Shown: positions 1 through 5,770 of the stretch, piece by piece
How positions within the stretch are numbered: the first letter of the stretch is position 1
Layout of the letters: every line of letters starts with the position of its first letter
Assembly (NCBI GenBank): GCA_030523385.1
Contig: JAUNIV010000178.1
Location: 1-5,770, forward strand
Source of the DNA: Bacteroidales bacterium
GTDB taxonomy: Bacteria > Bacteroidota > Bacteroidia > Bacteroidales > Bacteroidaceae
Reading direction: 5' to 3'
DNA length: 5,770 bases
Notes under the pieces: generated by a model
Told to the model about the DNA's origin: nothing
Seen by the model: only the letters and a program-made list of their open reading frames with translations
Database searches by the model: none
Translations under genes and position numbers: made by a program

Positions 1-1
1 A

Positions 2-349
2 TATACCCTCGATAATCTGAAAGCACAAAAGAGAGAAGAAATTTTGTTCAAGCAATTCATCAGTCTGTTATCCGAACACCGATGCAAGGAAAGGCGTGTG
101 GACTTCTATGCCGAGCAATTATATCTCAGCCCCAAGCATTTCTCGACGGCTGTGAAGAAAGTCAGCGGGAAAACTGCCGGTGAGTGGATTGACGAATATG
201 TGATATTGGAGGCAAAGACTTTGCTGAAGTATTCTGCCATGTCTATTCAGGAAGTGGCTTACTACATGAATTTCCCGAATCCTTCTTTCTTCGGAAAATA
301 TTTCAAGCATCACACGGGGATGACGCCCAGTGAATATAAGGTGCAATGA
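2..349 (+). CDS. AraC-family transcriptional regulator, C-terminal part (5' end outside window)
   Basis: The frame is open from the left edge to a TGA at 347-349, giving 115 visible residues. A TTG at 44 is only an internal Leu codon, because coding continues upstream of it (YTLDNLKAQKREEILFKQF). The visible part is a complete AraC/XylS-type DNA-binding domain with two helix-turn-helix motifs. The first covers AEQLYLSPKHFSTAVKKVSG. The second is SIQEVAYYMNFPNPSFFGKYFK, followed by the family-typical ending HTGMTPSEYK. The segment before it (EEILFKQFISLLSEH, then ERRVDFYAEQL) resembles the common Bacteroides single-domain regulators of about 290 residues that carry an N-terminal cupin-like sensor. 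On that basis roughly 170-180 residues are missing. A longer hybrid two-component regulator is less likely but cannot be excluded. Its ligand and targets cannot be read from here. The gene converges on the nucleotidyltransferase, so it need not regulate it. Confidence 0.93.
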   Translation, partial: YTLDNLKAQKREEILFKQFISLLSEHRCKERRVDFYAEQLYLSPKHFSTAVKKVSGKTAGEWIDEYVILEAKTLLKYSAMSIQEVAYYMNFPNPSFFGKYFKHHTGMTPSEYKVQ

Positions 350-375
350 TTATTGCATGGGAATGATAACATACC

Positions 376-427
376 TATATTATATTTATATGGGCGAAAA
401 ATATTCCGCCCATATAAATATAATATA
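376..427. terminator. Bidirectional stem-loop terminator between convergent genes
   Basis: A perfect 21-bp inverted repeat pairs 376-396 with 407-427 around a 10-nt loop (397-406). The loop-proximal end of the stem is GC-rich (TGGGCG/CGCCCA) and the distal 15 bp are only A and T, so on either strand the 3' arm supplies an AT-rich tail. It starts 26 bp after the AraC-family stop and lies 12 bp past the nucleotidyltransferase stop. That placement suits termination of both transcripts. Confidence 0.85.
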
Positions 428-439
428 ATAGTACAACTA

Positions 440-1351
440 TCAGAATAACTTAGCAGGATATTCACCAGCATCAACCAATGCCTTGATCTTATCTACTACG
501 CTCTGACGGTCTTCGGGATAAGTCACGCCAAACCATTTGCTGGCCGTATCGAGCACTTCCACTGTAGCAGTACCTTCGTTAATCAGCTTGTCCACCATGA
601 GCGGGATGAAGAATTCGCTCTTCAGGTTCTCCATGTTCTTCGGATTGCTCAAGAATTCCTTGAAGTATTCCTTGCTGTAAGCAAAGTAATCGGGAGTAAA
701 GCCCCAGAAGTTCATGCTCACCGGAGTAGTGTCGGGAGTAGCTGTCCATTCATCGTTGTCATCCAGATATTTCACTTCGCCGTCTATGCGCTGTATCTTT
801 GTACGCTCTACTACAGAAGTAAGAAGTCCGTCGGCATTTGTTTCGCAGATTCCACGAGACACGGTTCCGCTTTCGCTCAGCGTATTGCCTACACGGAAGC
901 CCACCATGGCGTATGTGTTCTTAGCGCCTTCGGGTAATGAGGAAAGGAATTTACCCATCACCTGATAAGAGTCGCGTCCGTAGAAGTCATCGCAATTAAT
1001 TACGGCAAACGGTTCTTTGATAACGTCTGCTCCCATCAGCACAGCGTGGTTGGTTCCCCAAGGCTTTGTGCGTTCAGCGGGGCAGGTAAAACCTTCAGGC
1101 AGGTCATCCAAAGCCTGGAACACCAGTTCGCAAGGAATATGGCCTTCGTATTTAGAGATAATCTTGTCGCGGAAATCCTGTTCAAAATCTTTACGGATAA
1201 CAAAGACTAATTTGCCGAATCCAGCATTGATGGCATCGTAAATGGAGTAGTCCATAATGGTTTCGCCGTTAGGACCCAGTCCGTCTAATTGTTTCAAGCC
1301 TCCGTAACGGCTGCCCATACCGGCTGCCAATAAAAATAAAGTTGGTTTCAT
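440..1351 (-). CDS. Sugar-phosphate nucleotidyltransferase (NTP_transferase family)
   Basis: This is a cytoplasmic enzyme of 303 residues with the GT-A-like Rossmann fold of nucleotidyltransferases. Members transfer an NMP from an NTP onto a sugar 1-phosphate, releasing pyrophosphate and making an NDP-sugar. The N-terminal nucleotide-binding signature is clear (LLAAGMGSRYGGLKQ, residues 7-21, with Gly11, Gly13, Arg15 and Lys20). PWGTNHAVL (98-106) matches the base and sugar contact loop. The acidic pair in INCDDFYG (Asp121-Asp122) is the expected metal-binding site, and MNFWGF (213-218) fits the second half of the active site. The tail WFGVTYPEDRQSVVDKI (273-289) matches the family's C-terminal GVxxPED element. 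The length suits a stand-alone transferase with no added acyltransferase hexapeptide domain. The ATG at 1351 fits, because the signature begins a few residues in and a promoter lies just upstream. No sugar-kinase or glycan-assembly gene is adjacent, so sugar and nucleotide specificity stay open. Confidence 0.9.
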   Translation of the reverse strand: MKPTLFLLAAGMGSRYGGLKQLDGLGPNGETIMDYSIYDAINAGFGKLVFVIRKDFEQDFRDKIISKYEGHIPCELVFQALDDLPEGFTCPAERTKPWGTNHAVLMGADVIKEPFAVINCDDFYGRDSYQVMGKFLSSLPEGAKNTYAMVGFRVGNTLSESGTVSRGICETNADGLLTSVVERTKIQRIDGEVKYLDDNDEWTATPDTTPVSMNFWGFTPDYFAYSKEYFKEFLSNPKNMENLKSEFFIPLMVDKLINEGTATVEVLDTASKWFGVTYPEDRQSVVDKIKALVDAGEYPAKLF

Positions 1352-1384
1352 AGTTTTTTATTTAAATAAATTATGTTCATGCCA

Positions 1385-1416
1385 CAAAGCTACAAAAAAA
1401 CATAAGAATATCCGAA
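1385..1416 (-). promoter_or_regulatory. Bacteroides-type sigma-ABfr promoter for the nucleotidyltransferase gene
   Basis: On the minus strand TAGCTTTG (1392 down to 1385) is a perfect match to the Bacteroidetes -7 consensus TAnnTTTG. Twenty bases further upstream, TTCG (1416 down to 1413) matches the -33 element TTTG at three of four positions. Transcription would start near 1378-1380, giving a leader of about 27-29 nt before the ATG at 1351. The region is AT-rich, and no strong Shine-Dalgarno precedes the ATG, as is usual in this phylum. Confidence 0.6.
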
Positions 1417-1445
1417 TAAAGCAGATATTTTTTCTACTTATAATG

Positions 1446-1472
1446 ATTATTGTTCAAGAAAAAAACAATAAT
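1446..1472. repeat. 9-bp inverted repeat with 9-nt spacer, possible operator
   Basis: ATTATTGTT (1446-1454) and AACAATAAT (1464-1472) are perfect inverse complements around a 9-nt purine-rich spacer. The element lies in the middle of the divergent intergenic region. It is about 55 bp upstream of the -7 box of the minus-strand promoter and about 90 bp upstream of the esterase ATG. Its right arm overlaps a weak plus-strand -7 candidate, TAATTTAG (1469-1476), which matches five of the six conserved TAnnTTTG positions but has no good -33 element at the right distance. A dimeric regulator site is one reading and a weak hairpin is another. The AT-rich arms make chance a real possibility. Confidence 0.35.
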
Positions 1473-1508
1473 TTAGCAATCGGTTAATACTGCCGATGAA
1501 GCATTGGC

Positions 1509-1556
1509 GGTTGATGCCACAGATTTCTTAAGCATTAATCCATTAATTCATCAACC
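1509..1556 (+). repeat. Inverted repeat in the esterase leader, next to the start codon
   Basis: GGTTGATG (1509-1516) is the perfect inverse complement of CATCAACC (1549-1556), separated by 32 nt. The downstream arm ends 3 nt before the esterase ATG at 1560. If the leader RNA folds this way, the ribosome-binding region would lie in an 8-bp stem. The loop holds two near-identical direct copies, ATTAATCC (1534-1541) and ATTAATTC (1542-1549). No known riboswitch or leader family is recognised here. Confidence 0.25.
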
Positions 1557-1559
1557 ATT

Positions 1560-2381
1560 ATGAAAAAGATTTTCATTATTTTGCCGATGCTTCTTCTACT
1601 CTTCTCGGTCGGCACGAGGGCTGCAAGAGTAGACAGTATTCTGATACAAAGCCCCGCATTGAAGAAAGATGTGAAAGTAACGGTTATCTGTCCGGACAAA
1701 GCCTTGCAAGGAGAAAAATGTCCTACCCTCTATTTGCTGCACGGACACGGCGGAAACGAAAAGACTTGGATAACCCAAATCAAACCTGATCTGCCGGAGA
1801 TAGCCGAGCGCGACGGCATTATCATTGTTTGTCCGGACGGAGAAAACAGCTGGTATTGGGACAGCCCCGTCAATAAAGATTATAAGTATGAGACATTCAT
1901 GTATCAAGATTTGGTTCAGCATATAGATAAGAATTATGCTACGAAGGCGGACAGAAATCACCGGGCCATCACCGGACTGAGCATGGGCGGACATGGTGGC
2001 TTATGGCTTTCCATCCGACATCAGGATGTATTCGGTGCCGGTGGAAGCATGAGCGGGGGCTTGGACATACGTCCCTTTCCCGAAAACTGGCACATGAAAG
2101 ACCACCTGGGAGAAGAAGCCACCAATCAGGAAGTATGGGACAACCACACGGTTATCAACCAGTTGGACAAACTGAAAGACGGCAGTCTAGCTATCATCAT
2201 AGATTGCGGATACGGTGATTTCTTCTTAGAAGTGAACAAAGCTGTACATGAGAAATTATTGGAGAATGGCATCGGACATGACTTTATTGTACGTCCGGGC
2301 ATACACAAGAACAATTATTGGAACAATGCGATAGACTATCAGATTTTGTTTTTCAAGAAGTTTTTCGACAAAGCGGAATAG
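1560..2381 (+). CDS. Secreted esterase, alpha/beta-hydrolase fold (esterase D / CE1-like)
   Basis: This 273-residue serine hydrolase has an N-terminal Sec signal (KK, then a hydrophobic run of about residues 4-17) with likely signal peptidase I cleavage near TRA-A (after 21). No lipobox cysteine is present, so it should be released into the periplasm or beyond. The fold signature is intact: the oxyanion strand YLLHGHGGNEKTW (58-70), the nucleophile elbow GLSMGGHG (Ser141), a catalytic acid in DCGYGDFF (Asp220), and the catalytic histidine in RPGIHKNNYW (His249). This arrangement is shared by esterase D, S-formylglutathione hydrolase and CE1-type acetyl or feruloyl esterases. Secretion argues against a cytosolic formaldehyde-pathway role and favours deacylation of glycans or other esters. 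The histidine context differs from the usual GGHTWxYW, as Ile and Asn replace Gly and Trp, but the triad is complete. No SusC/SusD or glycoside hydrolase genes flank it, so the substrate is unknown. The ATG at 1560 gives a full signal peptide and is the natural start. Confidence 0.9.
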   Translation: MKKIFIILPMLLLLFSVGTRAARVDSILIQSPALKKDVKVTVICPDKALQGEKCPTLYLLHGHGGNEKTWITQIKPDLPEIAERDGIIIVCPDGENSWYWDSPVNKDYKYETFMYQDLVQHIDKNYATKADRNHRAITGLSMGGHGGLWLSIRHQDVFGAGGSMSGGLDIRPFPENWHMKDHLGEEATNQEVWDNHTVINQLDKLKDGSLAIIIDCGYGDFFLEVNKAVHEKLLENGIGHDFIVRPGIHKNNYWNNAIDYQILFFKKFFDKAE

Positions 2382-2389
2382 TTCTCCAG

Positions 2390-2415
2390 TCGGGCAGACC
2401 CGTGTGTCTGCCCGA
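2390..2415. terminator. GC-rich hairpin between convergent esterase and tamL genes
   Basis: TCGGGCAGAC (2390-2399) and GTCTGCCCGA (2406-2415) form a perfect 10-bp stem with a 6-nt loop. The hairpin lies 8 bp after the esterase stop and 14 bp past the tamL stop, filling most of the 48-bp gap between the convergent genes. Neither side has a clear run of T, so it is not a textbook intrinsic terminator. It may act as a weak bidirectional terminator or a 3'-end stabiliser. Confidence 0.65.
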
Positions 2416-2429
2416 TGACAAAAGATAAT

Positions 2430-4775
2430 TTAAAACGGATAGCCAATAGCAAAGTGCAATCCCAATCCATCCTTGAACTTAGGAATGTTATAGTAACCGC
2501 TTTTCCCTGTATCGTAGGGAGCATGGAGGGCAATACCCAAATCCAAACGGATAACCAAAAACGTAAGGTCGTAGCGCAAGCCCACACCTGTGCCCAACGC
2601 AATGCTCTTGCCCAAATTGCGTAAGGTGATTTCACCTCCCGGACGGGCATTATTGCCATCGGCATCCTCCTGACTGCGAAGCAACCACACATTACCGGCA
2701 TCTAAGAAAGCCGCTCCATGCAAATCACCAAAGATGGGGAAACGATACTCCACATTGGCTTCCAACTTCAAATCACCTGTCTCATCAATATAACCGTAGC
2801 GATTATCCTCACCCGGATGATAAGTACCCGGGCCAATGGAACGAACCGTGAAAGCACGGATGCTGTTGGCACCACCTATATAGAACTGTTCGCTATAAGG
2901 AGCCACCGTCTGGTTGCCGTAAGCATAGAGAATACCTCCCATCAGGCGGGTGGCCAAATATTGCTTTCCGCTGATTTTAAAGAGACAACGCATCTCGGTA
3001 GTCATTTTCAAGAACTGGGCATACGGACTGTTCAGCAGTTTCTTGCCCGTTTCCTTGAAGCCTTTGCCAAATGCCGCATATATCAGCGACGTGGCATTTC
3101 CGGCCGATGTGAAGGATGTTTCCCACCACAGATTGTGTCGCCGCTTCATCGGAGCATTGTCATAAGTGAGCGTATAGCTCATGGCCGGAATGAACTGATT
3201 GCCCAAACTGAGCGACAAACTGCGGTTGACAGCCGTAATGGAGTCAAACTGCTGGGTGGTGTGCTGCAAGGTGTTGAAAGTAAGACGGAACGGTGTGATA
3301 GAATGTTTCCACATCCGCGAAGGCTGGAAATCGTATGTGACAGTTCCGCCAAACGAAAGCATCTTGAAGAAGCGGGCACGGTTCAACTGGTTGGCATAAA
3401 GTTTGAAAAGCGTGTGCTGAGGGAAACGCGAACGCTTCAGCTTCTGACTGGCCCACGGAGTCATGAGCCTCGGATAGTCCAACGAGAACGAAGCTCCCAA
3501 CTCGTAAGAGTTCATCATGGAGTTGTCACCCTCCACGGTGGAGTTGGTCTGCCATTCATACGAACCTTTCATTTGGAAAGAGAAAGTGGCTCCGGTACGC
3601 ATGAAGTTCTTACGCGAGAGGCTGAATGCAGCTCCCGGCCCTGTCTGGTCCGTACTCTTGGTCGTGACGTTGAACTCCAGCTCGCCGTCGTATGGCTGGT
3701 CGAACACGGCACTCATGCGCACGTTCAGCGTATCGCATCCGGGCAAGGTATCTTTCGGCACATAGCGGAACTCCGTGTGCTTGAAAACGCCCAACCGCGC
3801 AATGGCTTCCTGCGTGTAGCTCTGACGTGCCTGCGAGTAGAGCTGCCCTTTCTTGTAAAACATCCGTTTAGACAACACACTGGGGCGAATGCCCGGCTTC
3901 TTTCCGCTATAATATACAGTCAAAGTGGGATAGACAAGGGAGTCTGTAGGCATCTCTCCATTATACCCGACTAAATAAACAGAGGTATTACCTATATAAT
4001 AAGTACGCTTCGCCTCGGCAGGCACGCCCGGCTTGGGGACTACTTGCAGACTGACAAAGCCCGGCTTCTGCAACGTATCGGCACGGAACGTGATAAACTC
4101 GGGACGGAAATAGTAATATCCGTTATTGCGGAAGAGGGTGCTCAACCGCTGGCGTTCCTCTTCCAACGTAAGCACGCTGAAATTGTCACCTTTGTGCAAA
4201 AGACGCTGCTTGTCAGTGGCACGTATCAGGCTGTCGGCACGAGCGGGATAGTTCACATACATAATGGAATCCAGAAAGAAAGGCTTTGCCATGTCTATGA
4301 CATAGCTCAACCGGGCTTTACGGGGATTCTTCAGCGAATCGACGGAGTAAGAAACCGTTCCGTTGAAGAAGCCGTAATCGTGCAGCAGGTTGGTGGCCAC
4401 CTTGACACGTGTTTCGGGATTCACCGTAGAAAGATAGACAGGCCGGGAGGCCAACTTGCGGAATATAAAATGCCCCAATCCCTTTTTATTCTGGTATTTC
4501 ACGAAGTCATTGTATATCCACAAGCCTACGGGAAACGGCCAACGCATGGAGTTGCTTCCCAATATGGCATTGTTGGGCGGATAGGACAAGGCTGCCTGCA
4601 CTTCTTCCAGTGTCTGCACACCTGCCGGAGTCTTGTCTTCGTTCAACACCTCCATCTTCTTCACACCCACGTAGAGGGTTTCGTCTTCCGCCAGGTTCTT
4701 GGTGGTGGAACAGGATGCCGCCAGCAACACAAGTACCGACAGGACAAGCGTCCTTATGCAACACTCTGCTCTCAT
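2430..4775 (-). CDS. tamL: TamL, lipoprotein TamA/BamA-family (Omp85) outer-membrane protein
   Basis: This is the outer-membrane partner of TamB in Bacteroidota, proposed to help insert or transport outer-membrane components. With the ATG at 4775 the protein has 781 residues. A signal peptide ends in LLAASC with Cys22 as the lipidation site, and periplasmic POTRA-like repeats follow to about residue 360. The last POTRA is marked by YTQEAIARLGVFKHTEFRYV. A 16-strand-type Omp85 barrel then runs to the aromatic C-terminus GYPF. Within it, GGANSIRAFTVRSIGPG (about 631-647) is the conserved loop-6 motif, with IRAF in place of the usual VRGF. The frame is also open to ATGs at 4814 and 4808, but these overlap tamB and put about 13 extra polar residues before the signal peptide. 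The 4775 start leaves a 7-bp gap after the tamB stop and a normal-length signal, so I prefer it. Same-strand tight spacing implies co-transcription with tamB. Confidence 0.88.
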   Translation of the reverse strand: MRAECCIRTLVLSVLVLLAASCSTTKNLAEDETLYVGVKKMEVLNEDKTPAGVQTLEEVQAALSYPPNNAILGSNSMRWPFPVGLWIYNDFVKYQNKKGLGHFIFRKLASRPVYLSTVNPETRVKVATNLLHDYGFFNGTVSYSVDSLKNPRKARLSYVIDMAKPFFLDSIMYVNYPARADSLIRATDKQRLLHKGDNFSVLTLEEERQRLSTLFRNNGYYYFRPEFITFRADTLQKPGFVSLQVVPKPGVPAEAKRTYYIGNTSVYLVGYNGEMPTDSLVYPTLTVYYSGKKPGIRPSVLSKRMFYKKGQLYSQARQSYTQEAIARLGVFKHTEFRYVPKDTLPGCDTLNVRMSAVFDQPYDGELEFNVTTKSTDQTGPGAAFSLSRKNFMRTGATFSFQMKGSYEWQTNSTVEGDNSMMNSYELGASFSLDYPRLMTPWASQKLKRSRFPQHTLFKLYANQLNRARFFKMLSFGGTVTYDFQPSRMWKHSITPFRLTFNTLQHTTQQFDSITAVNRSLSLSLGNQFIPAMSYTLTYDNAPMKRRHNLWWETSFTSAGNATSLIYAAFGKGFKETGKKLLNSPYAQFLKMTTEMRCLFKISGKQYLATRLMGGILYAYGNQTVAPYSEQFYIGGANSIRAFTVRSIGPGTYHPGEDNRYGYIDETGDLKLEANVEYRFPIFGDLHGAAFLDAGNVWLLRSQEDADGNNARPGGEITLRNLGKSIALGTGVGLRYDLTFLVIRLDLGIALHAPYDTGKSGYYNIPKFKDGLGLHFAIGYPF

Positions 4776-4782
4776 CGTTCTG

Positions 4783-5770
4783 CTATTCTTGCTCTGTAAC
4801 CTCTTCATTTGCATTCTTCTTTCTGTTTCTGAAAATAAACAATTCTCCCAATCGGCTCATTTTCTTGCGGAGCACGATACCCACACCGGTCTCGGTTATC
4901 TCGCCTTCGAGCACACTCTCGTAATTCTTGTCGTGGAAGAGCTTGACGTAGCGCGTGCCGCTGTTATCCAACCTGTATTCCACGGAAACATTGTCGATGA
5001 AGGTTTCATCCTGCTGCACGGTGCTTCCAGTAGAAACCTTTCCGCCTATCACAATGCGGAAGCGGTTATTCCAGAAGCGTTTGGCAAACTGGAAATTATA
5101 GTCTGTACGCTTGCCGCTGCCGTCGGCATCGTCCACTGTCTCCATGCCCACATTGATATCCAATGCCTTTCCGGCTATGTTGGAAATCTCGCTTTGCAGG
5201 AAAGAGTTGAGGGCGTTGTTCACATTGAATGCTCCTCCGGTAGAGTTTCCTTCGGCCATATAGACTCCCGTCACCAGCATGGTGATGGCCAGTTTGCCCC
5301 GTTCTTCGGCCGACATGGCGTTCAGTTGGTCTTGCACAGTGGCATCTTCGGGAGCAGAAAGCGTAAAGGCCAGTCCCAAATTCTCCAATCGTTGGTTCAG
5401 CACAATACCCACATCGAAGCCCACCATGCGCGAGGCTTGCCCGCTCTCGCCCACCGAAGCCCGCACACGTTCGGTAGCCGTGATGCTGAGCTGCGGATTC
5501 ATGATATTGCCCGTCCACTCTACGTAACTTCCGTTTTGTATGTTGAAAGTCTTCAGCGGAATGATGGGTATTTCGTATTTCATCTCTCCGCTTATCAGCG
5601 AATAGCGTCCCGTGAGCAGCATGTCTCCTTGCGGTGTATATTGGAAAGACAGGTCTCCCCCACCCTCCAGCAGCATGTAGTTGGACCCGTCGGGCACCAA
5701 ATCCACCCGGGCTTGTACGGCAGGGTCTATGTGCATGGTCATGGCCATGTCCATTCCTCCCAAAGAGATG
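4783..5770 (-). CDS. tamB: TamB, translocation and assembly module protein, C-terminal part (5' end outside window)
   Basis: The frame is open through the right edge and ends at a TAG (4785-4783), with 328 residues visible. A TTG at 5763 is an internal Leu codon, not the start. The sequence is the TamB/DUF490 C-terminal domain. It opens with beta-rich segments such as GGDLSFQYTPQGDMLLTGRYSLISGEMKYEIPIIPLKTFNIQNGSYVEWTGNIMNPQLSITA, then has the domain core VGIVLNQRLENLGLAFTLSAPED. The helical stretch DQLNAMSAEERGKLAITMLVTGVYM follows, then the closing strands FAKRFWNNRFRIVIGGKVSTG and GVGIVLRKKM. TamB proteins are usually well over 1000 residues, with an N-terminal inner-membrane anchor and a long beta-groove spanning the periplasm, so most of the gene lies to the right. 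The C-terminal domain is the part that meets the Omp85 partner, encoded next. The tail ends in a basic then acidic stretch (RNRKKNANEEVTEQE). Confidence 0.9.
   Translation of the reverse strand, partial: ISLGGMDMAMTMHIDPAVQARVDLVPDGSNYMLLEGGGDLSFQYTPQGDMLLTGRYSLISGEMKYEIPIIPLKTFNIQNGSYVEWTGNIMNPQLSITATERVRASVGESGQASRMVGFDVGIVLNQRLENLGLAFTLSAPEDATVQDQLNAMSAEERGKLAITMLVTGVYMAEGNSTGGAFNVNNALNSFLQSEISNIAGKALDINVGMETVDDADGSGKRTDYNFQFAKRFWNNRFRIVIGGKVSTGSTVQQDETFIDNVSVEYRLDNSGTRYVKLFHDKNYESVLEGEITETGVGIVLRKKMSRLGELFIFRNRKKNANEEVTEQE

Noticed and set aside
1407..1429. Short inverted repeat AATATC/GATATT overlapping the -33 region of the nucleotidyltransferase promoter
   Set aside because: Six AT-rich base pairs around an 11-nt loop are expected by chance in such AT-rich DNA.
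3531..3543. Palindrome CTCCACGGTGGAG inside tamL, next to repeated GGAGTTG
   Set aside because: With one central base it cannot form a hairpin loop. It falls in codons for an Asn-Ser-Thr-Val-Glu-Gly turn, where repeated similar codons explain it.
2718..3974. Long plus-strand open frame of 418 codons antisense to tamL
   Set aside because: It lies wholly inside the well-supported tamL barrel and POTRA coding region. Its translation is rich in Arg, His and Cys with no domain logic, signal or start context, so it is a by-product of tamL codon use.
4044..4799. Plus-strand open frame of 251 codons antisense to the 5' half of tamL
   Set aside because: It shows the same shadow pattern, with no recognisable motif, and it runs against a lipoprotein signal peptide and POTRA sequence that are clearly coding on the other strand.
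5096..5518. Minus-strand 140-codon frame overlapping tamB out of frame
   Set aside because: The in-frame TamB C-terminal domain explains this DNA. The alternative translation is Arg, Gly and Cys rich and low in motifs.
1..5770. Mobile elements, CRISPR arrays, tRNA or rRNA genes, or a novel defence system
   Set aside because: No repeat-spacer pattern, transposase or integrase, target-site duplication or tRNA-like cloverleaf was seen. Nearly all the sequence is accounted for by five recognisable genes.

Overview
The window looks like a chromosomal segment from a Bacteroides-type gut bacterium (order Bacteroidales). The evidence is the protein families, a perfect Bacteroidetes-type TAnnTTTG -7 promoter box, the absence of strong Shine-Dalgarno sites, AT-rich intergenic DNA around moderate-GC genes, and a lipoprotein form of TamA encoded directly after TamB. 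The species cannot be fixed by eye.

Layout, left to right. Positions 2-349 (+) hold the C-terminal DNA-binding part of an AraC-family regulator that starts outside the window. It converges on a sugar-phosphate nucleotidyltransferase gene (440-1351, -), and a perfect 21-bp inverted repeat (376-427) between them probably terminates both. A 208-bp divergent intergenic region (1352-1559) holds a good promoter for the nucleotidyltransferase, a 9-bp inverted repeat that could be an operator, and the leader of a secreted esterase gene (1560-2381, +). The esterase converges on tamL, with a GC-rich hairpin (2390-2415) between them. The rest of the window is a minus-strand pair. tamB (4783-5770, open at the right edge) is followed after 7 bp by tamL (2430-4775), which ends at the left with an aromatic outer-membrane-protein C-terminus.

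TamB and TamL act together: TamB is the periplasm-spanning beta-groove protein and TamL is the Omp85-family outer-membrane partner, here with a lipoprotein signal. The esterase, nucleotidyltransferase and AraC-type regulator are separate transcription units, and nothing in the window links them functionally to the Tam pair. I see no mobile element, CRISPR array, RNA gene or defence system. The window reads as ordinary core and near-core Bacteroides sequence, and I find no convincing undescribed system. The most useful points are the corrected TamL start, the lipidation signal, and the regulatory inverted repeats.
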